Under the pieces are notes generated by a model. The model saw only the letters and a program-made list of their open reading frames with translations. It did not search any database and had not been told where the DNA came from. Below, in pieces: positions 8,785-18,083 of a DNA stretch of 52,076 nt. Numbering within the stretch: the stretch's first letter is position 1; each line of letters starts with the position of its first letter. Source of the stretch: Bacteroidia bacterium (GTDB lineage: Bacteria; Bacteroidota; Bacteroidia; Bacteroidales; GWF2-35-48); NCBI GenBank assembly GCA_016212695.1, contig JACREX010000120.1, positions 1 through 52,076 of the forward strand, read 5' to 3'. A program made the position numbers and the translations under genes.

Positions 8785-10183
8785 TGTTGACTGGATTACG
8801 ATTGTATTATATTTTGCCCTTGTAATTATTGGCTGGCTTAATATATATGCGGCAGTTTATAACGACGAGTCCAAAAGCATTTATGATATCAGCCAGAAAT
8901 ACGGAATGCAGTTGATCTGGATTGGTTCTTCTATTGTGCTTATTTTTCTGATTTTTCTTATTGACAGTAATTTTTATTCATTCTTCGCTTACATTTTATA
9001 TGCTTTAACCATAGGCCTCCTTGTTTCCGTTTTATTTTTCGGGAAAGAGGTGAACGGGGCGCGGTCGTGGTTCCAGATTGGCGGCTTCAGGCTGCAACCG
9101 GCCGAATTTGCAAAACTTGCCACCTGCCTGGCCATATCAAAATTGCTTAGTTCTTCTAATATGATTACGCAAAAATTCCGCACGTTATTTCTCATGGGAA
9201 TTTTTATTGCAATTCCTTCCGGACTGGTGATCCTTCAGAATGATACGGGAACAGCTTTGGTGTACAGCGCATTTATCTTAGTTTTGTACCGCGAAGGATG
9301 GGTTCCCGGTAACCTCCTGTTTTTTTGCGTTCTGATTGTAGCGTTATTCATTGCAACACTCTTGGTGAATCCATTATCACTAATAATTTTTCTGATTGTA
9401 CTGGCATTTGTAATTTTTGGAATCATGCGGCGCAGGCTTTATGAATTCCTTTTATCGCTTGGGATATTTATTGTAAGCCTGAGTATATTATATGGTATAA
9501 ATCATTTTCTCCCTCACCCTTTTTCCCTGTATTATGTGATTGCTCTGGCTGCCGGGGTTTCCTGCATTGCTTATTTTATCCTTAATTTGTGGTTCAAAAT
9601 TCCCAATCTGAATACGATTGTTATTTTTCTTGCATTATCTATTACATTTACTTTTACGGTAGATTATCTTTTTGATAAAGTATTATCGGAACACCAACGG
9701 ACCCGGATTACGGTTCTGCTTGGAATGGAAACCGACCTGAAAGGAGCCGGTTATAATGTGAACCAGTCGAAAATTGCAATTGGTTCCGGCGGTTTCTGGG
9801 GAAAAGGTTTTTTGCAGGGAACCCAGACAAAATACGATTTTGTTCCTGAACAAAGTACAGACTTTATTTTTTGCACCATTGGCGAAGAGTTTGGATTTCT
9901 GGGTTCAACCATTGTGATCGGATTATTTGTCGCCCTTCTCTTGCGAATCATTTTTTTGGCCGAACGGCAACGGTCTTTATTCAGCAGGATTTATGGTTAT
10001 GCAGTAGCATCAGTTTTTTTGTTTCATCTTGTTATTAATATCGGGATGACCATCGGACTGGCGCCTGTAATCGGAATTCCCCTGCCATTTTTCAGTTATG
10101 GCGGATCTTCGTTGTGGGCTTTTACTATTCTGCTGTTTATTTTTATACGGCTTGATGCCAGCAGGCTCGAATTACTTGCGTAA
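8735..10183 (+). CDS. rodA: RodA, SEDS-family peptidoglycan glycosyltransferase
   Basis: A 482-residue polytopic membrane protein of the SEDS family, which polymerises lipid II into glycan strands in the elongasome. The conserved family segments are visible: NGARSWFQIGGFRLQPAEFAK, the stretch with LQNDTGTALVYSAF, and near the end the loop FVPEQSTDFIFCTIGEEFGFLG followed by PLPFFSYGGSS. The only plausible start is TTG at 8735, which overlaps the end of mrdA by 50 bp; there is no ATG before the first membrane segment, so translation is probably coupled to mrdA. It is longer than many RodA proteins because of additional hydrophobic segments in the middle (about residues 185-310). Confidence 0.94.
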   Translation: MTKNATDSTRRVNLLTNVDWITIVLYFALVIIGWLNIYAAVYNDESKSIYDISQKYGMQLIWIGSSIVLIFLIFLIDSNFYSFFAYILYALTIGLLVSVLFFGKEVNGARSWFQIGGFRLQPAEFAKLATCLAISKLLSSSNMITQKFRTLFLMGIFIAIPSGLVILQNDTGTALVYSAFILVLYREGWVPGNLLFFCVLIVALFIATLLVNPLSLIIFLIVLAFVIFGIMRRRLYEFLLSLGIFIVSLSILYGINHFLPHPFSLYYVIALAAGVSCIAYFILNLWFKIPNLNTIVIFLALSITFTFTVDYLFDKVLSEHQRTRITVLLGMETDLKGAGYNVNQSKIAIGSGGFWGKGFLQGTQTKYDFVPEQSTDFIFCTIGEEFGFLGSTIVIGLFVALLLRIIFLAERQRSLFSRIYGYAVASVFLFHLVINIGMTIGLAPVIGIPLPFFSYGGSSLWAFTILLFIFIRLDASRLELLA

Positions 10184-10186
10184 GAT

Positions 10187-10213
10187 GTAGAGCCGATTTC
10201 AAATCGGCTTTAC
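10187..10213. terminator. GTAGAG-type palindrome, possible shared terminator
   Basis: GTAGAGCCGATTT and its near-perfect complement AAATCGGCTTTAC meet with one unpaired base, between the convergent rodA (stop 10183) and the minus-strand secreted protein gene (stop 10218). It can form a stem that would end both transcripts, though the T-run is weak. It belongs to the same palindrome type as 15931-15960, so it may simply be a dispersed repeat. Confidence 0.5.
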
Positions 10214-10217
10214 TGAA

Positions 10218-10655
10218 TTATTTCTGTTTTACCACCGATAAAATCCCAACGGCGCACCCTTCCTTGCCATCGTTAAAAGTGATGTATATCAGGTAAGGCG
10301 CAGTTTTCTGGCAAATAAAATCGAAAAATTTATAATCTTTCCCTTTAAAAAAACTTGATCCCTGCAATTTATCATTATCGTAAAGCTGAATGATCGCCTG
10401 TCCCTTGTATTCTTTTGCATTTGCCACGCTCAACCGGTAGGTTTGTCCCTTGCTCATGGTCACCGAGAATTTTGCTATGGGTTGTTGTTTTCTTGGTTCC
10501 TGGGCTTTAAGCCTCACCTTAAAATCTTTCATATAGGTGGCAACACCCTTGATGTCTTGTACTGCAATATCCACAAGCTGCTGGTTACACTGGGCTTTCA
10601 TGATGGCAGGGATCGCTATCAGCAGGGTCAGGGTTATACATAAAATCTTCTTCAT
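10218..10655 (-). CDS. Small secreted protein of unknown function
   Basis: A 145-residue protein with a clear signal peptide (MKKILCITLTLLIAIPAIMKAQ). The mature part is predicted to be beta-rich and has four cysteines. I do not recognise a family. Lines such as AKFSVTMSKGQTYRLSVANA and AIIQLYDNDKLQGSSFFKG resemble the beta-sandwich modules that Bacteroidota use in periplasmic or surface proteins, but this is only a visual impression. It is the last gene of a minus-strand run that follows the lipoprotein gene by 36 bp, so it is probably co-transcribed with it. Confidence 0.75.
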   Translation of the reverse strand: MKKILCITLTLLIAIPAIMKAQCNQQLVDIAVQDIKGVATYMKDFKVRLKAQEPRKQQPIAKFSVTMSKGQTYRLSVANAKEYKGQAIIQLYDNDKLQGSSFFKGKDYKFFDFICQKTAPYLIYITFNDGKEGCAVGILSVVKQK

Positions 10656-10691
10656 ATCTTCTTATGATTATGGATTTAACTTTTAAATGGT

Positions 10692-11591
10692 TTACTTAAC
10701 GATTTTATTGCGGATTTTTGCAGTAACCTCGGTTATTTTTTTCACTTGCTCGTCGCTTATCTGAACAATGCTTTTTGAAGTTTGCTTAATCACGAGTTTT
10801 CCGTTTTCTTCCACTTGCTCGGGTTCGCCCTGTTCAAAAGAGACTTTGACATCTTTGTATGCTTCTTTAAGTTCTGTGAGTTCCGTGGCAAGAGTTTCAA
10901 AATTTTTGTCTTTTTTAAAATTCCCAAGAATGATGACTATATTCTCCAGCATATTTTTTTGATCGCCGATACGTTCTGAAATTTTTTGGTTGGGGTTGCT
11001 TTTTACAACCTGCGTGGCAAGATAAAGCCCTTCAATCCATACCCCGGTAACGATCAGGGCGCTTACATTTGTCCTTTTATTTTCGCGTAAATAACTGTCC
11101 ATTTTATTAAAGCTGGAAACCGACAGGTACATCAGAGAATCAAGATTTGTGCTGTTTGTGGCGAGTTTCTTTAAGGTCTGGAAATCGAAAAACTGGCCCA
11201 CTTTTAAATTGTCTGCCAATGTTTTTATTGCAGAAATATAATTGATTACCATCCCGGTTTTATCATACATATTCAGGTAACCGAGATCAGAACCTAAGAT
11301 ACCAAGCCGCAGAGACTGTTCAAAATTAGTATTCAGGTTGCCGGCATTGTCCGGATTTGAAACATACTCTTTGGAGAATGGTATCCCGGCTTCCTTGATC
11401 AATGCGGCCATTTCAACAGGCGATGATACATTATCTATCAACTGTTCCATGGTTTCCTGGGATATTTCCAATTGCTGGTCGTCGAATATTGATTCTTTTG
11501 GAATATCAACTTTTTTATCCTCTCCGGTGCAGGATATAAAGCCCGCTATCATTAAAGACAAAACAAAATAATACAGCCTTTTAAATTTCAT
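10692..11591 (-). CDS. Envelope lipoprotein of unknown function
   Basis: The best start is ATG at 11591 (MKFKRLYYFVLSLMIAGFISC), which gives a 299-residue protein with a lipoprotein signal ending in ISC. The frame runs 90 bp further upstream but that part adds a second hydrophobic stretch and is unlikely to be translated. The mature protein is mostly alpha-helical and acidic, with phrases such as LRLGILGSDLGYLNMYDKTG and NKMDSYLRENKRTNVSALIVTG. I have seen similar lipoproteins annotated as hypothetical in Bacteroidota, without a function. It follows the ABC transporter gene by about 130 bp on the same strand, so it may be an accessory of that system. Confidence 0.78.
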   Translation of the reverse strand: MKFKRLYYFVLSLMIAGFISCTGEDKKVDIPKESIFDDQQLEISQETMEQLIDNVSSPVEMAALIKEAGIPFSKEYVSNPDNAGNLNTNFEQSLRLGILGSDLGYLNMYDKTGMVINYISAIKTLADNLKVGQFFDFQTLKKLATNSTNLDSLMYLSVSSFNKMDSYLRENKRTNVSALIVTGVWIEGLYLATQVVKSNPNQKISERIGDQKNMLENIVIILGNFKKDKNFETLATELTELKEAYKDVKVSFEQGEPEQVEENGKLVIKQTSKSIVQISDEQVKKITEVTAKIRNKIVK

Positions 11592-11721
11592 ATAAACAAT
11601 AAATTTTAGTGTGGTTAAAAATAAATAAAAATAAATAATTACAACAAAATATTTTTTAAGTAATGTTAACAGCCTGCTCATGCTCCTGCTACCTCCATTA
11701 TCAATGTATCAACGTATTCCC

Positions 11722-14700
11722 TTATACCTTTTTTTTCAGCATTCTGTCTAACTTCACTCTATCCCAGAAATTCAACAGTTTTTTCAGGTGTTCAAAGTAT
11801 AAAGTAATATACAGGAAGATAGTCATCACCCAAATAATAACGATATTAAACCAGAACGTATCAAAAAATACCCCTGCGAAATATTTCCGGGGCGCTAAAA
11901 AATGAGTCCTGAAATTTACAGGGTTGTCAGTAGCGGGATCAAGGTAAATGGGATGCACTTGTTGAATAAGCTCATCTTTATACTGAACAATTCTATTTTT
12001 CTCAAAGATTTTTTTAGCGATATCGGAAACGGCTTCGTTGTGACACTCATTTTTCTTCAGGCGGTACAGGTCAGGATCTCTGTTCATCCAGAATCGTACA
12101 AGCTTTTCACGATTTGCATCAGCCATTTCAAATAGCTTTGCATAATATTGTTTTACTCTTTCAAGATACTTTCTGGTCTTCTTTCCTACCTCAGCATTAA
12201 AATCCTTCTCATTCAATTTGGTGTATTCCCTGAAAGAGCCTAGCTTTTTCTGTTCCTTGCCGATTTCGTTTCTGAGCAATGCGAGGTTCGACTTCAGCAA
12301 TGAGTCATTTTGCGCTTTTGTTGCAATAATAGCATCATCGAGTTTTTCCTGAAGCTTTGGAAGGTAATATACCTGTTTGAAATCAGCAATACTGATGTCT
12401 TTTTCCATGTCATAAAAATATTTTTCAAAATCATTGTTTTTGAAATGCCGCACCATCAGGCTCTCATAAGCCCACCTTGATATCATAAATTCGGCCACCC
12501 ACGGCACTTTCCCTGCTTTATTGATGATCCGGTTCAATTTATCAAAACTGAACATGGCTCCGCCAAGAACCATCTGAGGTATCATCAGGAGCGGTATCAG
12601 TATATAAATCGTAACAGCCGAATTGAACGATTGCGAAATATTAAGGCCCATCATGTTTGCGCAGGTGAAAATTGAGAATAGTACTAACCAGTATTCAAAA
12701 AACATTCCCCTGATTCCAAGAATTAAATTTCCGACAATGACAAATAAAAACGCTTGTATGGCTGAAATCCCGAATAATATTGTAATCTTGGAAACAAGGT
12801 AGCTGGAACGGCTAAGGTTTAAAAATTTCTCGCGTTGCAATATTTTTCTGTCCCTGAAAATTTCTTCTGCGCTCACAGTAAGCCCAAGAAACAAAGCCAC
12901 CACAATGCACATAAAAATATAAGGAGGGATGTTCTCATTTTCCCTGAAAAGGTAATGCGAAGAATTGGGATCGGCAATATAGCGGATCAGGAAAGATAAA
13001 ATCAATCCGAGCAGGGGCGCTTCAACAAGATTAAGTATCACATATTGGGTATTACTCAATTTTGAAAATAAATCCCTGAGTGTGTAAATTTTAAATTGAT
13101 TGAACCAGTTTGGAATATTCAGTGATTTTGGCGGCGGTTCCTGAACCGGTTCTGCAGGTTCCGTGCGGAGTTTCTCCCTGTAATGCTCTTCCCATTTGGG
13201 GGGCGTTATCTTGCGCACATTCGTGTAATTACCGAATTCATCCACCACCTGCGCTTCGATGATGTTAAATATCATTTCAGGATTCACGTTGCCGCACGTG
13301 GGACATTCGCCCACATCGCTGTTGATCTGGGCGTCAACCCTTTTGAAATACATAACGGCTTCAACAGGATTTCCGTAATAAACCATGTAGCCGCCGGTAT
13401 CTAAGATAATCATCTTGTCGAACATTTTGTAAATCTCCGACGAAGGCTGATGAATAACCACAAAGATCAGTTTCCCTTTGAGCGCCAGTTCCCTGAGCAG
13501 GTCCATCACATTTTCCGAATCTTTTGAAGAAAGGCCCGATGTGGGCTCATCAACAAAAAGAATAGAAGGTTCGCGTATCAGTTCAAGCGCGATATTAAGG
13601 CGTTTACGCTGCCCACCGCTGATGAACTTGTTGAGAGGCGATCCCACCTTAAGATCCTTACGGTCGTATAGCCCAAGGTTAATAAGTGTTTTATCAATCA
13701 GCGCGCTGAGCTCATCGTCTTTTTTATCTTTGAAACAAAGTTTTGCGTTATAATATAAATTTTCAAAAACTGTAAGTTCTTCAATCAATAAATCGTCCTG
13801 CGGAATCAACCCGATGACTCCTTCGATTTTTGTTTTTTCAGTGTGGAGATTTATTCCGTTTATCAGTACTTCTCCCTGCGAGGGTTTTGCCGTTCCGCAA
13901 AGCACATTCAGCAGGGTTGTCTTACCTGCCCCGCTGGCGCCCATGATCCCGATAAGTTTTCCATGGCCTTCTGAAAAACTTATATTTCTAAGCCCGGTGT
14001 CGCCGTTCGGGAATGTATATTCCAGATTATTGACTGTATAGGATATTTTATTTGCCGTAGTGTCTTCAAGGAACCGGGAAACAACATCGCTGTAATAAAT
14101 AGGTTTTCCTTTTGGCAATTTAACGGTGCTCCCTTTGGCAAAAAGATAAATACTCCTGTTCCTTAGGGCAAGTCCGTTCAAAAACAGGTTTTCATTCCCG
14201 GTGTAATTCAAAAAATAAAGATCAACGCTCCGGATGCGCAGGATAAACAGGTTCGTATCTAATTTTTCCGTCCTGATATGCTTGCATGCTCCGTAATCTG
14301 CGGATTTATCATTAACAATAAGCATATCGGCATTATCGAAATCTTCCGCATCGGTTTTGATAACAAAAGCCTCTATGGCTGCAAACTCTTCTTTCGAAAT
14401 TTTAAATACATCGGCAACCGTGTTAATGATAGCCATCCGCTGATCTGTGAATTTTCTGTCGGCATTCACAAGTTCGAACAGGCGGACTAAAGCGACAACC
14501 TTTTGATTTTGGGTAAGAGTTTTATTGATTTTTTTGCAGAGCCCTAAAATTTTTACAGAATCTTTAACAGAGGTAAGCTGGGCTTCGTCTTCATTTCCGG
14601 ATTTTATTTTATTATACCCGGTTTGTTCATCAAATAGTTCAATGTATTGTTTTGCGGCTTCTTCGCTGAGCTGCTGTTTTAAAAAAGTAATGACAAACGT

Positions 14701-14784
14701 CCGTTCTGTTTCTTCGATGCCTCCGTCCTGTTTAGCAATAATTGCGAACAACTGCATCAGCGCTTTTAGTATCTCCTCGCTCAT
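11722..14784 (-). CDS. ABCG-type ABC transporter fused to a TerB-like N-terminal domain
   Basis: A 1,020-residue fusion. Residues 1-135 look like a TerB-type helical domain (an acidic TERTFVITFLKQQ-type helix repeat). Residues about 155-235 read as a beta-sandwich that could be FHA-like, without clear phosphothreonine-binding residues. The ATPase follows: Walker A GASGAGKTT (about 281-289), signature SGGQRKRLN (about 391) and Walker B ILFVDEPTSG (about 410), with the EPTSGLSS form of ABCG/White transporters. A CPTCGN element near 494 may bind a metal. Membrane segments lie at about 575-600, 622-640, 662-742 and 970-995. Half-transporters of this type usually dimerise and export lipid-like or hydrophobic compounds; the substrate is unknown. 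The gene follows the SiaB-like kinase gene by 29 bp. Confidence 0.85.
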   Translation of the reverse strand: MSEEILKALMQLFAIIAKQDGGIEETERTFVITFLKQQLSEEAAKQYIELFDEQTGYNKIKSGNEDEAQLTSVKDSVKILGLCKKINKTLTQNQKVVALVRLFELVNADRKFTDQRMAIINTVADVFKISKEEFAAIEAFVIKTDAEDFDNADMLIVNDKSADYGACKHIRTEKLDTNLFILRIRSVDLYFLNYTGNENLFLNGLALRNRSIYLFAKGSTVKLPKGKPIYYSDVVSRFLEDTTANKISYTVNNLEYTFPNGDTGLRNISFSEGHGKLIGIMGASGAGKTTLLNVLCGTAKPSQGEVLINGINLHTEKTKIEGVIGLIPQDDLLIEELTVFENLYYNAKLCFKDKKDDELSALIDKTLINLGLYDRKDLKVGSPLNKFISGGQRKRLNIALELIREPSILFVDEPTSGLSSKDSENVMDLLRELALKGKLIFVVIHQPSSEIYKMFDKMIILDTGGYMVYYGNPVEAVMYFKRVDAQINSDVGECPTCGNVNPEMIFNIIEAQVVDEFGNYTNVRKITPPKWEEHYREKLRTEPAEPVQEPPPKSLNIPNWFNQFKIYTLRDLFSKLSNTQYVILNLVEAPLLGLILSFLIRYIADPNSSHYLFRENENIPPYIFMCIVVALFLGLTVSAEEIFRDRKILQREKFLNLSRSSYLVSKITILFGISAIQAFLFVIVGNLILGIRGMFFEYWLVLFSIFTCANMMGLNISQSFNSAVTIYILIPLLMIPQMVLGGAMFSFDKLNRIINKAGKVPWVAEFMISRWAYESLMVRHFKNNDFEKYFYDMEKDISIADFKQVYYLPKLQEKLDDAIIATKAQNDSLLKSNLALLRNEIGKEQKKLGSFREYTKLNEKDFNAEVGKKTRKYLERVKQYYAKLFEMADANREKLVRFWMNRDPDLYRLKKNECHNEAVSDIAKKIFEKNRIVQYKDELIQQVHPIYLDPATDNPVNFRTHFLAPRKYFAGVFFDTFWFNIVIIWVMTIFLYITLYFEHLKKLLNFWDRVKLDRMLKKKV

Positions 14785-14813
14785 CTACGGTAAGTATTAT
14801 CAGATACGGTTAA

Positions 14814-15401
14814 TCAGTTATTATTTTCTTTATTCTCGTTTCTAGATATGGTTGAAACTAACATGAAAAAAGAATATTTTTCATCAACCGGGAGGAAATG
14901 GTATTGAAGCTTATTCCCTGTTTTTCTGACCATATCTATAAAACCGAGCCCTGCGCCGCCTTTATCAGAAAGGGTGCCGACTTTCATCTGTTTTTTATAT
15001 AACTCCTTCAGACCGTCTTTATCTAAGCTGTTGACATTATCGAGAGAGTTTTTCAGAGGTTCGATTTTATCATTGTCTATAATATTTCCGGTAACTACAT
15101 GATATTCAACATCGCCCTTGCTTACAATAAATATTCCCCTGCCTTCTTTTGCCTGTCCAACCCGGTCGGCATGCTTGCTGATGTTCTGCAGACATTCAAC
15201 CATCACGTGAAAGACTTTCCTTTGCACATGCCCATCCTCGGATTCAACTTCCATATTCCCTTCGGCCAGTGATGTAAATGCTTTAGTAACCATCTGGTTG
15301 ATCTCGCCTTCGTAGGCAAGACTGATTTCATTATCCCGCATTATATTATAAAAATCATAAACAAATGAGAGAAAATCACCGTGTAGAAATTTACCAATCA
15401 T
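14814..15401 (-). CDS. SiaB-like (DUF6272) protein kinase
   Basis: A 195-residue protein with a degenerate GHKL ATP-binding fold: VMVECLQNISKHA supplies the N-box and SDKGGAGLGFIDMVRK the glycine-rich lid. This is the pattern of SiaB, the kinase of the Pseudomonas SiaABCD system, which phosphorylates the anti-anti-sigma-like protein SiaC; its partner SiaA is a SpoIIE-type phosphatase. Here a SpoIIE phosphatase gene lies upstream and the ABC transporter downstream, which supports a kinase/phosphatase pair. No SiaC (DUF1987) gene is visible in the window. The 216 bp upstream of the start holds no gene and no clear promoter. Confidence 0.82.
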   Translation of the reverse strand: MIGKFLHGDFLSFVYDFYNIMRDNEISLAYEGEINQMVTKAFTSLAEGNMEVESEDGHVQRKVFHVMVECLQNISKHADRVGQAKEGRGIFIVSKGDVEYHVVTGNIIDNDKIEPLKNSLDNVNSLDKDGLKELYKKQMKVGTLSDKGGAGLGFIDMVRKTGNKLQYHFLPVDEKYSFFMLVSTISRNENKENNN

Positions 15402-15617
15402 AGATTTCAGTAATTAATTCAGGAAATAAAAATACAAAAAATAAATGAATTGGAAAATAAATTATAGGAAATACCTTTTAAATTTGATTACGATTAGGAT
15501 TAAAGATATATAAGGACTTGTTCCTTGCTTGCTTGCAGAATATTAATGATATCATTTTGACAGGCCAATTATATGTTCCATACTAAGAATTAAGTACAAA
15601 TAAAAGATATGTTTTTT

Positions 15618-18074
15618 TCATTTTATTTTAATTCCTAAAATCGTTATATCATCCGTTTGTTTGTAAATAACATCATATCCGTTTTTCCAGTGTTCTATGG
15701 TTTTATCAAGAATTTCCTTCTGTTCACTCAACGGTTTATGATAATTATCCATCAGAAGTTGCTTCAGGTTTTTTGACATGAATTTTTTGAATTTCGGACC
15801 TCCGAACTGGTCTTGGTATCCATCGCTCATTAAGTAAATAATATCGTCTTTTTGCAATTTAAGGGTTTGATTCGTGAAATCATTCATGCATTCGAAAATA
15901 CCCACAGGCATTTTATCGGGGCGAATTTCTTGTAGAGACGGGACATGTCCCGTCTCTACAATGTACAGCGGATTATTAGCCCCGGCATACTGCATCTCTA
16001 AGGTATCCGTGTTTAATGCCACAAAAACAATATCCATTCCGTCTTTTTGTTCGCCCATAACTCCTTTTTGCTGTAATGAACGAATAATGTTCTGCCGTAA
16101 TACATCCAGGACATGGCTTGCAGTCATAATGTCTTCGCGTGCTACGATTTCGTTTAGAAATGACACTCCAAGCATGCTCATAAAAGCACCTGGAACACCA
16201 TGGCCGGTACAATCGGCTACTGCAATCAGCAGCCAGTGTTTACGCCGGGTGATGAAATAAAAGTCGCCGCTGACAATGTCTTTGGGTTTATAAAGGATAA
16301 AAATCTGATGCGGCGCTACTAATTGCTCTTCGGTTTCAACGGACGGCAAAACTGCTTTTTGTATTTTCTGGGCATAATGGATACTGTCGGTAATATCTTC
16401 ATTAATTTGCGCAATATGGTCGCGTTGTGCCGCTATTTCTGCATTTTGCTGGTTCAGTTCTTCGTTCTTTTCTTCGATTTCTTTTTTCTGTTCTGCAAGC
16501 AGAATATTCGCTTTTCTCTTATCTCTGTAACTTTTAAAAATTACTACTGCCAGTACCAACATTAACAGAAAGCCCCCGATAAAAGCGTATTTCTGTGTCT
16601 TTTGTTGTTTTATTTCGGTCTGTTGTAGTGCCTTATTTTTGTTTAACAGTTCAATTTCCTTCTTTTTCTTTTCATTCTGGTATTTTGACTCCATTTCTTC
16701 ATATTGCTTGTTCTTTTCTTTATCAAAAATAGAGTCATTGTATTTTGTACATAATTCATAATTTTTCATAGCTTCTTTAAAATTTTCAAGCCCCTTGTAT
16801 GAGTCAGAAAGTTTTTCATATGCAAAGCGCTGATTTTCCCAGGAACCTGTTTCACGGGCTATGTAAAGGCTTTTTTCTCCATATTTGATTCCTTCATTGT
16901 ATTTTTTCATTTTATTATTCAGGTCGGCAATGTTGGCGCAAACAACGGATATCTCCTCTTTTGCAGCTAATTCTTCAAATTTACCCAGAGCTTTAAGGAA
17001 ATATTCAAGACCTTTGTTATAATTCCTCTGATCCTTGTAAATTGAACCAATATTGTTAAAGCAGATCGCAATGCCTTTTTTGTCTTTGGCCGCTTCTAAA
17101 ATATCAATGGCTTTATTGAAATACTCAATGGCCTTGTTCTGGCTTTGTTTGGCTTTTACCGTATCTTTCTTTACTATTTCTTCCCCTTCCATTTTCATAT
17201 ATACATTGCCTAAATTATTATAACAGGATGCCGCACTTTTTTGATCTTTTAGCTCCTGAGCTAATTTTAGCGATAACTCAAAATATTCAATGGCCTTGAT
17301 GTAGTTCCTTTGTTTGTTGTGAATCTGTCCGATATTGGAATAGCAGGACATGACTCCTTTTTTATCACCCGTCTCTTCCCTTATTTTCAGAGCCATCATA
17401 TAATATTCAATGGCTTTGGTATAATTTCCCTGGTCTTTAAATACCATGCCGATTACATTATAACATTTTGCTATGCCTGTTTTATCTTTCAGTTGCTGAT
17501 AAACAGCAAGCGCTTTCTGATAATTTTCCAGCGCTTTGGGATAATTACCCTGTTCGCTGTAAGCAGTTCCCAAATGAATGTATGATTTGCCGGATCCTTT
17601 TTTATCATCGAGTTCTTCATAGATATATAGCGCCTGTTGGTGATGTTCAATGGAAAGATCGAATTTACCCATATTTTTACAGATCACTCCCATACTGCTG
17701 AAACACATGGCCAATCCTTTTTTATAACGGATCTCTCTCGCCAGTTTTATACCCTGCTTCGCATATTGAATGGCTTTTACAGTATCATAAAATGACACAT
17801 TATAGCCAAGCACAGAAAGCGTATTCACTTTGGTTGTATCGTACGGAGTGGTGTTAAGTACGTTGAGGAGGCTGTCGGTCTTTCGACTTGGCTCAGGACG
17901 GGTTTTTTTCTTGTTTTGAGCCTGCAGGCACAAAGGTAAATGACATAATAAAAAAAGAAAAAATAGAATAAAAACAAAGGTTGTTACAAAGCGCAGTCTG
18001 GAGACTACGCTTAACAAACCAAATAATGAAAAACTCAATTCCTGCCTGCCGGCAGGCAAGGTATAAACATTCAC
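15618..18074 (-). CDS. TPR sensor with SpoIIE (PP2C-type) phosphatase domain
   Basis: An 818-residue frame. It has a signal-like hydrophobic segment (FVFILFFLFLLCHLPLCLQAQ), about nine tetratricopeptide repeats (roughly residues 75-430), a membrane helix (about 493-515), a coiled coil and a C-terminal SpoIIE-type phosphatase. All metal-binding aspartates are present: VSGDFYFI, ADCTGHG (Asp621), MSDGYQDQFG and QTDDITILG. The TPRs lie outside the cytoplasm and the phosphatase inside, so it should convert an external signal into dephosphorylation of a cytoplasmic partner. The start is uncertain: the only upstream start is GTG at 18074, inside a dispersed palindrome (translated LPAGRQ); TTG at about 18038 is an alternative. 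Two more palindromes are translated in frame (RPEPSRKT after the signal peptide and VETGHVPSLQ in the catalytic domain). The gene starts 9 bp after the adhesin gene. Confidence 0.88.
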   Translation of the reverse strand: MNVYTLPAGRQELSFSLFGLLSVVSRLRFVTTFVFILFFLFLLCHLPLCLQAQNKKKTRPEPSRKTDSLLNVLNTTPYDTTKVNTLSVLGYNVSFYDTVKAIQYAKQGIKLAREIRYKKGLAMCFSSMGVICKNMGKFDLSIEHHQQALYIYEELDDKKGSGKSYIHLGTAYSEQGNYPKALENYQKALAVYQQLKDKTGIAKCYNVIGMVFKDQGNYTKAIEYYMMALKIREETGDKKGVMSCYSNIGQIHNKQRNYIKAIEYFELSLKLAQELKDQKSAASCYNNLGNVYMKMEGEEIVKKDTVKAKQSQNKAIEYFNKAIDILEAAKDKKGIAICFNNIGSIYKDQRNYNKGLEYFLKALGKFEELAAKEEISVVCANIADLNNKMKKYNEGIKYGEKSLYIARETGSWENQRFAYEKLSDSYKGLENFKEAMKNYELCTKYNDSIFDKEKNKQYEEMESKYQNEKKKKEIELLNKNKALQQTEIKQQKTQKYAFIGGFLLMLVLAVVIFKSYRDKRKANILLAEQKKEIEEKNEELNQQNAEIAAQRDHIAQINEDITDSIHYAQKIQKAVLPSVETEEQLVAPHQIFILYKPKDIVSGDFYFITRRKHWLLIAVADCTGHGVPGAFMSMLGVSFLNEIVAREDIMTASHVLDVLRQNIIRSLQQKGVMGEQKDGMDIVFVALNTDTLEMQYAGANNPLYIVETGHVPSLQEIRPDKMPVGIFECMNDFTNQTLKLQKDDIIYLMSDGYQDQFGGPKFKKFMSKNLKQLLMDNYHKPLSEQKEILDKTIEHWKNGYDVIYKQTDDITILGIKIK
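15931..15960. repeat. Perfect 30-bp palindrome inside the SpoIIE coding sequence
   Basis: TGTAGAGACGGGACA and its exact reverse complement, with no spacer. It is in frame and encodes VETGHVPSLQ in a loop of the phosphatase domain between conserved strands. The other SpoIIE protein in this window has an unrelated loop of different length at the same place. Confidence 0.85.
17876..17902. repeat. CCTGAGCCAAGTCGAAAG-type palindromic repeat in CDS
   Basis: A degenerate copy of the CCCTGAGC...GTCGAAGGG repeat, translated in frame as RPEPSRKT immediately after the signal peptide of the TPR-SpoIIE protein. Confidence 0.6.
18041..18060. repeat. CCTGCCTGCCGGCAGGCAAG palindrome over the SpoIIE start region
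   Basis: This perfect-core palindrome is preceded by ATT, like its relatives at 5917 and 48604. It covers codons 6-11 of the longest reading of the TPR-SpoIIE gene and makes the true start ambiguous. Confidence 0.8.
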
Positions 18075-18083
18075 GGTTCAGTT

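Noticed and set aside
11591-11681. Longer start for the lipoprotein gene at 10692
   Set aside because: The added 30 residues make a second hydrophobic stretch before a proper lipoprotein signal; ATG 11591 explains the data better.
15618-18074. SpoIIE domain as a sign of sporulation
   Set aside because: The domain is a general PP2C-type phosphatase in signalling; no sporulation genes are seen, and the organism looks like a Gram-negative Bacteroidota.
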